Both the position numbers and the translations under genes were made by a program. The notes under the pieces are model-generated. The model ran no database searches. It saw only the letters and a list, made by a program, of their open reading frames with translations, and had not been told where the DNA came from. DNA of 64,000 nt, taken from assembly GCA_905182195.1 (NCBI GenBank), contig CAJJAW010000005.1:62001-126000 (forward strand). Reading direction: 5' to 3'. Positions 8,442 through 16,247 of the stretch are shown piece after piece (position 1 is the stretch's first letter; every line of letters begins with the position of its first letter). The DNA is from Alphaproteobacteria bacterium UBA4588. GTDB taxonomy: Bacteria > Pseudomonadota > Alphaproteobacteria > Rhodobacterales > Rhodobacteraceae.

Positions 8442-8843
8442 ATGGTCAACAAAAAACAAATCATCGGAGGTCCACTTGAAATTGGTGGGCGTGTCCTGTC
8501 GCTGTCAAAAGCAATTCGCGCAGGAGATTTTGTGTTCCTGACAGGTCAGATCCCGATGCGCGACGGCGTGCCAATGACTGATGGCACAGTAAAGGATCAA
8601 ACTCGTGCTATTCTCGACGACATAACCGATACTCTAGCCGAGGCAGGTTGCAGCCGCGATGATGTGGTCAAGTCCATGGTCTGGCTTCGGGAACGCGCCG
8701 ACTTCCCCGGTTTCAACGAAATTTATGGTGAATACTTCCCAGTCAAACCACCCACACGATCCGCCATTGTCAGCGATCTACTGGTAGATGCACGGGTGGA
8801 GGTTGAGGTCATGGCCTACCGTCCACTTGAAAGCGATAGTTGA
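8442..8843 (+). CDS. RidA family protein (YjgF/YER057c/UK114)
   Basis: The 133-residue protein has the Rid fold signature: GDFVFLTGQIPMRDG, DQTRAILDDITDTLAEAGCS, and the conserved arginine motif PPTRSAIVSDLLVDARVEVE with Arg106 in the position that binds substrate carboxylates in active deaminases. Rid proteins hydrolyse reactive enamines and imines such as 2-aminoacrylate; RutC is the member used in pyrimidine breakdown. It is the first gene of a plus-strand unit, and its TGA overlaps the next ATG by one base (TGATG). The setting with a luciferase-like monooxygenase and an alpha/beta hydrolase suggests clearance of an unstable enamine intermediate, which is inference. Confidence 0.88.
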   Translation: MVNKKQIIGGPLEIGGRVLSLSKAIRAGDFVFLTGQIPMRDGVPMTDGTVKDQTRAILDDITDTLAEAGCSRDDVVKSMVWLRERADFPGFNEIYGEYFPVKPPTRSAIVSDLLVDARVEVEVMAYRPLESDS

Positions 8844-9643
8844 TGGCCATTACGCCAGACGGCACAAAATTTGAACTAACCGGTCCTGCAGACGCGCCTG
8901 TTGTGGTTATGATCCATGGACTTGGGTTGAGCAAAGAGTGTTGGCAGTGGACCGCCCCTGCCCTAGAGGACGCCTACCGCGTCTTGAGTTATGATCTTTA
9001 TGGGCACGGTGGATCTGTCCCGCCCCCACAAACCCCCAACCTTTCAATGTTTTCAACACAATTGAGCGGACTTCTTGCTCATTGCAGAGTTGAGCGCGCG
9101 ATAATCGCGGGCTTTTCATTGGGGGGGATGATAGCACGCCGCTTTGCGCAAGATGTTCCACAACAGACACAAGCGTTGGTTATTTTACATTCGCCACATA
9201 AACGTGATCAAGAAGCGCAGGCAGCTATCCTAAAACGTGTACATCAAGCCCAAAAACTTGGCCCTCAGTCAACGATTGAAGCGGCGCTTGAACGTTGGTT
9301 TACTCAAAGATTTCGCGTAGCAAACCCCGACACAATGGAGACTGTTAGACGATGGGTTAAGGCCAACAAAAAGTCAATTTACCATACTATCTATAGTGTC
9401 CTTGCGACAGGCATTGACGAGATTGTTACTCCAGATCCAGCCATCATCTGCCCTGCGCTAGTCATGACCAGCGACGAAGATTATGGTAATGGCCCAGTAA
9501 TGGCGCGCGCCATTGCTGCAGAAATTCCAGGCGCCGAGACGCTAATACTTTCGAATTTGCGGCACATGGCGTTGGTCGAGGATCCTGAGGCCATTAACAG
9601 GCCGATAAGACAATTTCTCGACAAGTTAGGTTTGCCTGCATGA
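8843..9643 (+). CDS. Alpha/beta-fold hydrolase
   Basis: The 266-residue protein shows an alpha/beta hydrolase core: MIHGLGLSKECW (oxyanion HG), YDLYGHGGS, the nucleophile elbow AGFSLGGM with Ser92, and a late histidine in NLRHMALVEDP (His241). An acidic residue in MTSDEDYGN is the likely triad partner. The ATG at 8843 shares a base with the RidA stop; a TTG one codon earlier is the alternative. Its stop overlaps the next gene in ATGA, so the three are tightly coupled. RutD-type aminoacrylate hydrolases and 3-oxoadipate enol-lactonases are of this type. In the carnitine reading it could instead serve as the thioesterase releasing betaine from betainyl-CoA, since no hotdog thioesterase is present. 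Substrate unknown. Confidence 0.85.
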   Translation: MAITPDGTKFELTGPADAPVVVMIHGLGLSKECWQWTAPALEDAYRVLSYDLYGHGGSVPPPQTPNLSMFSTQLSGLLAHCRVERAIIAGFSLGGMIARRFAQDVPQQTQALVILHSPHKRDQEAQAAILKRVHQAQKLGPQSTIEAALERWFTQRFRVANPDTMETVRRWVKANKKSIYHTIYSVLATGIDEIVTPDPAIICPALVMTSDEDYGNGPVMARAIAAEIPGAETLILSNLRHMALVEDPEAINRPIRQFLDKLGLPA

Positions 9644-11352
9644 GTACGCAAATCCTAAAAGGTCTGCGAGTACTTGACCTCAGTCGAATGCTATCTGGGC
9701 CCTATTGTACAATGCATCTAGCTGATCACGGCGCAGAGGTGATCAAGATTGAAGGCGGCAGCGGCGACACAAGTCGCGGCAACGGGCCCTTCCGAGGTGA
9801 CGATCCCAACCATGATTGGGCCGGCTACTTTGTCAGCCTCAACCGTGGCAAGAAAAGTATCCAGCTGGATTTAAAATCACCAGAAGGCCACGCAAGTTTT
9901 TGTAAACTTGCAGTGCATGCAGACGTGATCGTCGAAAACTTCCGGCCCGGAGTAATGGAGCGTTTGGACCTAGCATACGAATCTCTTGCGGCGAAGAACC
10001 CTAAACTAGTTTATGCCGCCATACGTGGTTTTGGCGATCCACGAAGTGGTACTAGCCCGTATGGTGAGTGGCCATCTTATGATGTTGTGGCTCAGGCAAT
10101 GGGCGGCCTGATCGCGATGACCGGCCCAGATGCAAATACCCCAACCAAAACTGGTCCAGGCGTTGGAGATATTTTTGCAGGTATGATGATGGCCTTTGGC
10201 ATTATGGCAGCTTTGCGCGAGGCTGAGGCGACGGGCAAAGGTCAATTCGTAGATGTCGCCATGTATGATGCGATGATTTCGCTTTGCGAACGAATGGTTT
10301 ACCTTCACGATATGACCGGTACCGTGCCAGGCCCGGAGGGCAATAGCCATCCATTCCTCGCCCCCTTCGGGTTGTTTCCAGCCAAGGACGGACACGTTGC
10401 GCTTGGTATTGTTGATGATGCTTTTTGGCAACGATTGGCCACACTTATGGGCCGGGATGATCTGGTTAGCGATCCGCGCTTTGCAACCCGTGCGGCCCGG
10501 GCAACCAATTCGACTGAACTAAACGCTATAGTAGCCAACTGGTGCAGTTTGCATAGCAAAGACAAACTGACGGCCACATTGGGCGGTGAGGTGCCCTACG
10601 GCCCACTGAACAACATCGCCGACATCATTCGAGATCCTCATGTGATTTCACGGGGCATGATGGCTCAGATTCAGGGGCCATCACCACATCAGAAGCCATG
10701 GACTGTCGCGGCTAATCCACTGCGATTTGGGGCGCATGGTCACGGCCCACTTGCCTCCCCACCAGCTCTGGGCGCAGATGACCATCTGCTAGCAAAACTT
10801 TCTACGGTTAAAAAAATAGACCAAGAAGGCAAGCACGAACTGCGCAACGCATTTGGCAGTTTTGCCACAGGCGTGACCATCGTGACAACATGCCAACCAG
10901 ACGGAAAACCACGCGGATTTACTGCTAACTCCTTTACCTCTGTCTCACTTGACCCACCGTTGTTGTTAGTTTGCATCTCCAAGGAAGCCCTATCGTGTAA
11001 CACCTTTGAGAAAGCAGAGCATTTTGCAGTCAATATTCTTGCCAGCGACCAAAAAGAGATTTCCAGTCTGTTTGCTTCACAATCAACCGAAAAGTTCGAG
11101 ATCACTAAATGGCACGCTAATGCACAGAACATACCGCTGATTGAAGATACTGTGGCTAATTTCAGTTGTGCACGACACCGTTTGGTGGATGGAGGCGATC
11201 ATCTAATCTTAATGGGGGAAGTCCTGAACTTTGAGGTAAGTAAGGGTACGGCTCTTGGCTATTATAATGGTACGTATTTTGGTATTAATCACGAAACTAA
11301 GGCTGCAGGTATTGCAAATCCCCTCACAACGCACCGAAACTATAAAATTTAG
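9640..11352 (+). CDS. Fusion protein: family III CoA-transferase plus flavin reductase domain
   Basis: One continuous 570-residue frame joins two enzymes. Residues 1 to about 385 are a CaiB/BaiF family III CoA-transferase: LKGLRVLDLSRMLSGPYC, AEVIKIE, NRGKKSIQLDLKSPEG, and the region TGPGVGDIFAG with the likely catalytic Asp177. After a short linker, residues about 398 to 560 are an FMN-binding flavin reductase domain (LRNAFGSFATGVTIVTT, GFTANSFTSVSLDPPLLLV, HFAVNILASDQ, GDHLILMGEV). The first part would move CoA between carboxylates; the second would supply reduced flavin to the luciferase-like monooxygenase of the island. I see no frame break or stop at the junction, so the fusion looks genuine. 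The ATG overlaps the preceding stop by 4 nt and the PF06684 gene follows after 13 nt. Confidence 0.9.
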   Translation: MSTQILKGLRVLDLSRMLSGPYCTMHLADHGAEVIKIEGGSGDTSRGNGPFRGDDPNHDWAGYFVSLNRGKKSIQLDLKSPEGHASFCKLAVHADVIVENFRPGVMERLDLAYESLAAKNPKLVYAAIRGFGDPRSGTSPYGEWPSYDVVAQAMGGLIAMTGPDANTPTKTGPGVGDIFAGMMMAFGIMAALREAEATGKGQFVDVAMYDAMISLCERMVYLHDMTGTVPGPEGNSHPFLAPFGLFPAKDGHVALGIVDDAFWQRLATLMGRDDLVSDPRFATRAARATNSTELNAIVANWCSLHSKDKLTATLGGEVPYGPLNNIADIIRDPHVISRGMMAQIQGPSPHQKPWTVAANPLRFGAHGHGPLASPPALGADDHLLAKLSTVKKIDQEGKHELRNAFGSFATGVTIVTTCQPDGKPRGFTANSFTSVSLDPPLLLVCISKEALSCNTFEKAEHFAVNILASDQKEISSLFASQSTEKFEITKWHANAQNIPLIEDTVANFSCARHRLVDGGDHLILMGEVLNFEVSKGTALGYYNGTYFGINHETKAAGIANPLTTHRNYKI

Positions 11353-11365
11353 CAGGAGAAAAATC

Positions 11366-11974
11366 ATGCTTCCCGAATTGCGAAAAGTTATTACTTTTGA
11401 CGAACAAATTCATAGTGAGGGAGGGCGTAAGTCGGATCCAGTTTTACGCATGATTGGGGTAGCGGCTGTAGTAAAAAACCCTTGGGCGGGCCGAGAGTTT
11501 GTTGAGGATTTATCACCTGAGATTAAGCGAATGGCTCCATTTTTAGGTGAGCTTCTGTCGGATCGCCTGATTGAACTGGCAGGATCAGGCGATGCCATTG
11601 AGGCCTATGGAAAGGCCTGTATAGCCGGCACCAGCTGCGAAGTTGAGCATGCTTCCGCTCTGATCCACACATTACAGTTTGGCAATTTCTACCGTGAAGC
11701 GGTTGGCGCCAAAAGTTACCTTGGCTTTACCAACACCCGTGGTCCAGCAAACACACAAATTCAAATCCCTCTAATGGATAAACATGATACAGGACGTCGC
11801 TCACACTACCTGACAGTACAGTTTTCAATTTATGACGCACCGGGAGTTGACGAATTAGTTGTTGCTCTGGGCGCCGCAACCCGCGGTCGTCCACATCACC
11901 GGATTGGAGATAGGTATTCAGATCTAGCGGCTATGGGGCGCGATGTGGACAATCCGGCAGGCGTTGCGGACTAA
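11366..11974 (+). CDS. PF06684 (DUF1185, 'amino acid synthesis') family protein
   Basis: The 202-residue protein matches the PF06684 family: RKVITFDEQIHSEGG at the start, then RMIGVAAVVKNPWAGRE, LAGSGDAIEAYGKACIAG, EVEHASALIHTLQFGN, YLGFTNTRGPANTQIQIPL and GRPHHRIGDRYSDL. The family has a chorismate-mutase-like, Rid-like fold and no proven reaction. The start at 11366 has AGCAGGAG eight bases upstream; a longer open frame reaching back to 11255 lies inside the fusion gene and is a shadow. It closes the ridA-hydrolase-fusion unit, and its presence with a luciferase-like monooxygenase and RidA is informative about the unknown pathway. Cytoplasmic, no signal or membrane segment. Confidence 0.82.
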   Translation: MLPELRKVITFDEQIHSEGGRKSDPVLRMIGVAAVVKNPWAGREFVEDLSPEIKRMAPFLGELLSDRLIELAGSGDAIEAYGKACIAGTSCEVEHASALIHTLQFGNFYREAVGAKSYLGFTNTRGPANTQIQIPLMDKHDTGRRSHYLTVQFSIYDAPGVDELVVALGAATRGRPHHRIGDRYSDLAAMGRDVDNPAGVAD

Positions 11975-12469
11975 CCCTCCACTTTGTGCCACAAGTATTT
12001 GGAAAGATGTAGCCTATATTAAGAATATGCCAGCGCTAATAAGAACTTGCGTCAAATGTTTTGAGGCTACCAAAAGTTATACCAAAAATCTGGCACAACC
12101 CAACAGGAGCAATGGCCCAGTAAAAATCTGCTGGCTCGGCTTTTGATAAATAGAGGTTTAACCATAACTTTTGATTGAGTCCAAAGAGCTAGATTCGACA
12201 CCAGTAGTGTTCGTACAGCATTTAATATCAATAAGAACTTCTGATGTCTCAGCTCGTGCCATAGGATCCGCAAACAACCGATAGAAATTAAATATTTGTA
12301 ATTTAAAAAATAAATCAAATATAGGCCAATTTTAACGAATAAACACGCGTCCTCGCTAGGCCTGGGTGGATCAAACTAAAATAGCTAGGCTGAGATACCG
12401 TCCAATTTTTGTGTTTATAGCAGCATTAAAGTTGTTCTAGCGACACTTCATATTTGTATTCTAGCTCGC
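11975..12469. other. Gene-free gap with a 103-bp inverted-repeat bounded segment
   Basis: About 495 bases between the convergent PF06684 gene and the ABC permease contain no open frame that resembles a protein. An 83-codon minus frame (12067-12318) has no start signal and an odd composition. The one structure seen is a pair of 10-bp arms, CAAAAGTTAT at 12071-12080 and ATAACTTTTG at 12164-12173, enclosing 83 bases. AAAAATCTG occurs twice inside it. No clear target duplication flanks it, so a decayed miniature element is only one possibility. No rho-independent terminator stands out. Confidence 0.5.
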
Positions 12470-13684
12470 TTAAGCCGGGCTCAGCCCGCGCAGCCTCTCT
12501 GATCGCCTTCGTAGCAACTCAAGTGTCATAAGCAACAAAACAGAAATACCAACCAATATAGTAGCTACAGCCAAAATAGTCGGACTGATCTGCTCACGCA
12601 AACCTATAAACATTTGCCAAGGAAGCGTTTTTTGGCTGGCGGAGCCAATAAACATCACAACGACAACTTCATCAAACGAGGTGATGAACGCAAACAACCC
12701 GCCAGAGATCACACCAGGCATAATTAACGGCATTTGAACCTTGAAAAAGGTTTTTACCGGACCTGCACCCATGTTAGCTGCAGCGCGCGTAAGGGATTTA
12801 TCAAAACCAACGAGCGTTGCTGTAACTGTTATAATGACAAAAGGAATGCCCAAAACTGCGTGTGCCAGAATTACTTTGACGTAGCCAACCAAGTTTTTAT
12901 CAAGCCCTAAGGTATTCTCCATAAAATTACCCATGGTCGAGTAGAAGAAGAACATACCCATCGCCGAAATAATCAGAGGCACTATCATAGGCGAAATAAG
13001 GATCGCCATAATTGCCCGCTTGGCTGGCACATGGCTTTGACTGAGTCCAATAGCGGCGAGCGTTCCAAGCGAAACCGAAATAATCGTCGCAAACGGAGCA
13101 ATTATTAGTGAATTCCAAAACGAACGTTGCCAATCGCCGTTGTTAAAAAAATCCTGATAGTGCTTGAGAGAATAACCTACAGGGTCCAGACGCAACATTT
13201 CAGGGGTGAAAGTAAAAAAATCCTGAGCGTTGAAAGACAAAGGCATCACCACGAGAATGGGCGTAATCAAGAAAGTAAAGATCAGCCCGCAGATTACCCT
13301 AAAACTATAATGCCATAAGACCTGTCCAGCGGTAAGGTAGGGATGTAATTTTGCGCGGTAACCACCTTCGTAAATCCAATAGAAAAACCATCCAAAAAAC
13401 CACCCATACAGCGCACCAAAAAATCCACTAATTGGACCCAAAAATATCAAACCTAAAATAGCTAAAGGTACGGGCAAAATTAGACGAATAACTTTTTGAC
13501 TCAAATACTGAGTTGAAATAATCAGGTAGGCAAGAAACACAGAGACTGTTGAAACAAGAGTAAGCCCAACTAGAGCCGATCCGAATGTAGGCCCAAAAAA
13601 TACACCAACAAAGCCTCCCATAAGCCCCATCATAGGCAATACGAAAGACACAGGGCGCCGCAATACCTGATGAAATATAGCCAT
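12470..13684 (-). CDS. ABC transporter permease, PotC/YdcV type, with N-terminal membrane extension
   Basis: The 404-residue inner-membrane protein has a usual PotC-like permease from about residue 122 on (GLIFTFLITPILVVMPLSFN). It includes the ATPase-docking EAA loop LTRAAANMGAGPVKTFFKVQ and the end TFDEVV-type segment FITSFDEVVVVMF. Ahead of it lie about 120 extra residues with three or four hydrophobic glycine-rich segments (GLMGGFVGVFFGPTFGSALV, GPISGFFGALYGWFFGWFFY). Permeases of this family are usually near 270 residues, so the extension is notable. It is the last gene of the importer operon, 4 nt after the other permease. With its partner it would form the membrane channel for a polyamine-, opine- or betaine-like substrate; which one is not visible. 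Confidence 0.87.
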   Translation of the reverse strand: MAIFHQVLRRPVSFVLPMMGLMGGFVGVFFGPTFGSALVGLTLVSTVSVFLAYLIISTQYLSQKVIRLILPVPLAILGLIFLGPISGFFGALYGWFFGWFFYWIYEGGYRAKLHPYLTAGQVLWHYSFRVICGLIFTFLITPILVVMPLSFNAQDFFTFTPEMLRLDPVGYSLKHYQDFFNNGDWQRSFWNSLIIAPFATIISVSLGTLAAIGLSQSHVPAKRAIMAILISPMIVPLIISAMGMFFFYSTMGNFMENTLGLDKNLVGYVKVILAHAVLGIPFVIITVTATLVGFDKSLTRAAANMGAGPVKTFFKVQMPLIMPGVISGGLFAFITSFDEVVVVMFIGSASQKTLPWQMFIGLREQISPTILAVATILVGISVLLLMTLELLRRRSERLRGLSPA

Positions 13685-13688
13685 TATA

Positions 13689-14963
13689 TTAGCCCCCCAG
13701 CTTTACGTTATCTATTCCAACAATTTTATCATAAGCCCAATAGAGAGTTAATACAGCTACAAGCAAAATTGTACCGAGTGCAGCGGCCAAGCCCCAATTC
13801 ATTGATTGAAAAATATGGTAAGCTATTCGATTTGAAATAAAGACGCCCTTATTGCCACCTACAATTTCTGGTGTGATATAGTAGCCGATTGAAAGTATGA
13901 AAACTAAGATAGACCCAGCCCCAATTCCTGGTACTGATTGTGGAAAATAAACCCGCCAAAACGCTGTCCAATTAGTGGCACCGAGAGATTTTGCTGCCCG
14001 CAGATAGGTCGGCGGGATCGACTGCATAACAGAATACATCGGCAGTATCATAAACGGCAACAAAATATGTGTCATCGCAATGACAGTGCCTAACTGATTA
14101 TTGATCAAAGCCAAACGGCCAGTTTCTTCAATCATACCTAGTGCCACCAAAAGGTCATTGATAACTCCCTGCTGTTGCAACATTACTTTCCATGCAGACG
14201 TACGAACGAGCAAAGAGGTCCAGAACGGTAAGAGGACCAAAATCATCAACAAGTTTGCCTGTCGCATTGGTAAGTTGGCTAGAAGCCATGCCACCGGATA
14301 ACCCAATAAAATACAGGATATTGTTATTACCAAGGATATAATCAGCGTTCGCTTGAAAAGTGTCACTAAAATTTGTCTGTCTTCCGGCTGAAATTCAGGC
14401 CCAGAAACCGTCTTGCGCATATCGATTGAGTTTAAAAAATATCCGCTGGTATAGCGCGAACTGTGAGTTTTAAGAGTTTGCCAGACTGCGATATCGGCCC
14501 AACCCTTATGTGTCTCTATAAGCTTGTTTTTAAACGGTGTATCCGCCTCAAGATCCCATTTTTTTGCCTTGCGGGCTGTTTTTTTAAAAAGCGACGCCAT
14601 GCCAGATTTTTCATAATTTAAACGCAAACCAACCCGAGTATGATCCTTTGCTTTTGCTGCTCGCTGAATGTCTCCTGCAAAAGCAGAATACACAATTTCA
14701 CCAGGCAATTCACCCGACTGAGCATCCCAGTCACTTAAGGCGACAACAGTTTTGGGCAATATTTCCGAGACAATGTCATTTTCAACCGAGCGAAAAAGCA
14801 TAGATGCTATAGGAAAAAGAAAAGTGATTAAAACAAATATAAGTAGCGGCGATATTAGGAGCAGCGCCCGAATTTTTTGCCGCCTTAAAGCTATTGCTAA
14901 GCTTCTTTTAAGAGGTTTTCCATCCACAGTCATCATTGGGCCGTTGTCGTCAGTATAGCTCAT
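13689..14963 (-). CDS. ABC transporter permease, PotB type
   Basis: The 424-residue inner-membrane permease starts with a cytoplasmic tail and a first membrane helix (LLISPLLIFVLITFLFPIAS). Then comes an unusually long outer loop of about 150 residues, rich in Lys and Asp, before the five-helix core (LVTLFKRTLIISLVITISCI onward). The EAA loop is present as YLRAAKSLGATNWTAFWRVY. The long loop is a trait of some PotB-like proteins and adds to the usual length of about 290. It lies downstream of the binding-protein gene, separated by an 84-nt gap with a hairpin, and just upstream of the second permease. Confidence 0.88.
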   Translation of the reverse strand: MSYTDDNGPMMTVDGKPLKRSLAIALRRQKIRALLLISPLLIFVLITFLFPIASMLFRSVENDIVSEILPKTVVALSDWDAQSGELPGEIVYSAFAGDIQRAAKAKDHTRVGLRLNYEKSGMASLFKKTARKAKKWDLEADTPFKNKLIETHKGWADIAVWQTLKTHSSRYTSGYFLNSIDMRKTVSGPEFQPEDRQILVTLFKRTLIISLVITISCILLGYPVAWLLANLPMRQANLLMILVLLPFWTSLLVRTSAWKVMLQQQGVINDLLVALGMIEETGRLALINNQLGTVIAMTHILLPFMILPMYSVMQSIPPTYLRAAKSLGATNWTAFWRVYFPQSVPGIGAGSILVFILSIGYYITPEIVGGNKGVFISNRIAYHIFQSMNWGLAAALGTILLVAVLTLYWAYDKIVGIDNVKLGG

Positions 14964-15011
14964 ATTGCCCCCATAGTCTGCTTAACGTCTAAAATAGCCA
15001 AACAAATTAAG

Positions 15012-15033
15012 AAAAGGGCCAAAAGGCCCTTTT
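15012..15033 (-). terminator. Hairpin between binding-protein and permease genes
   Basis: Perfect 9-bp arms AAAAGGGCC and GGCCCTTTT with a 4-base loop, 14 bases after the stop of the binding-protein gene. On the minus strand the second arm itself ends in TTTT followed by CTTAATTT. It probably works as a partial terminator or mRNA-stabilising hairpin that lets the binding protein be made in excess over the permeases. Confidence 0.7.
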
Positions 15034-15047
15034 CAATTTTAAGTGTT

Positions 15048-16139
15048 CTATTGAGCAAGCCAAGCTTGGAACTTAGACTCGATATCGTCCTTATAATCTG
15101 CCCAGAAAGCATAGTTCATCAGGAACGTATTCTTCGAGTTAGCAGGATCTGTTGGCATATGAGGTGCCATGTCGATGCCTAGTTCCGCATGCTTATCAAC
15201 CAACAGCGCTGATGACGCACGTGTCGGGCCATAGCTGATCCATCTGGACTGATCTGCAAGACGCTGTGTGTCGGTTGCAAATCTCACATAGTGCAGCGCT
15301 CTAGCTTGACGCTCTGGGCTCAGGCCGGTTGGAATGATCCATCCGTCAAGGTCGTAAATTTGACCGTCCCAAAGCATTGAAACAGGCTGATTTTGCTCTT
15401 CGATCAAGGCAAATAAACGGCCGTTAAATGTCGAGCCCATGACAACTTCGCCATCAGCCAACAATTGTGGCGTATCGGCGCCTGCAGACCACCAGATCAC
15501 ATCGTCTTTGATGGTGTCCAGTTTAGCAAGAGCTTGATCCTGACCGGCAGCTGTTTCCAGTGTCGGATAGATATCGGCTTTAGCGACGCCATCACAAAGA
15601 AGCGCCCACTCCATGTTGGAAAGCGCACCTTTTTTCAGCGAACGCTTGCCCGGATATGTTTCGGTATCAAAGATTGCACAGATACTTGTGGGAGGCGTGC
15701 TGCCAACCATGTCGTTGCGATAACCCACGGTGTATGAGTAAACTATCTGTGGTATAAAGCACTCTGACACGATGAAATCGCCAAAATCTACTGAAGCAAG
15801 AGTTCCGTCTGGTGCGTCGGCCAACATGAAATCGTGATCGATTTCCATTGCAAGACCTTCATCACAAAGCTGCATTGCCGGTCCGGCTTCAACGTCGACA
15901 ACATCCCAAGTTAAATTGCCCGCTTCTTTCATAGCACGCAATTTTGGCACTGCGGTACCGGCACTTTCATCATTAATTATAGTGACGCCGGTATTTGCCG
16001 TATAGGGCTCATGATAAGCTTTGAGTTGTGATTTGGAATAAGCCCCGCCCCATGACACGATGGTCATTTCCTCGGCAAGTGCCAATCCTGCAAATAGCGA
16101 AAGTGCCGCCGTTGCAAAAACAGTATTTTTATATTTCAT
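15048..16139 (-). CDS. Periplasmic solute-binding protein of a PotD/opine-type ABC importer
   Basis: The 363-residue protein starts with a Sec signal peptide (MKYKNTVFATAALSLFAGLA, cleavage likely after ALA). It then has the typical onset of family-1 polyamine/opine binding proteins, EEMTIVSWGGAYSKSQLKAY. Later parts are WDVVDVEAGPAMQLCDEGL, KKGALSNMEWALLCDGVAKA and LSPERQARALHYVRFA. Four cysteines in the mature part could form disulphides. The start is the ATG at 16139 with GGGAGAA upstream. It lies between the ATPase gene and a hairpin that precedes the permeases. The ligand cannot be read from the sequence; a polyamine, an opine-like compound or a betaine is possible given the catabolic island next door. 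Confidence 0.88.
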   Translation of the reverse strand: MKYKNTVFATAALSLFAGLALAEEMTIVSWGGAYSKSQLKAYHEPYTANTGVTIINDESAGTAVPKLRAMKEAGNLTWDVVDVEAGPAMQLCDEGLAMEIDHDFMLADAPDGTLASVDFGDFIVSECFIPQIVYSYTVGYRNDMVGSTPPTSICAIFDTETYPGKRSLKKGALSNMEWALLCDGVAKADIYPTLETAAGQDQALAKLDTIKDDVIWWSAGADTPQLLADGEVVMGSTFNGRLFALIEEQNQPVSMLWDGQIYDLDGWIIPTGLSPERQARALHYVRFATDTQRLADQSRWISYGPTRASSALLVDKHAELGIDMAPHMPTDPANSKNTFLMNYAFWADYKDDIESKFQAWLAQ

Positions 16140-16247
16140 TACATTCTCCCACACATCCCGTTCTTTATGAAAAAATTCGCGTTACGGGTTAAACAGCAAA
16201 TTCTTTATATTCGCCCGCCACTAGGCAGGCGATATGGCTTGAAGCGC

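Noticed and set aside
12067-12318. 83-codon minus-strand frame in the gap after the PF06684 gene
   Set aside because: No ribosome site, Trp/Leu-rich composition unlike neighbours, no family recognised; considered and dropped as a transposase fragment.
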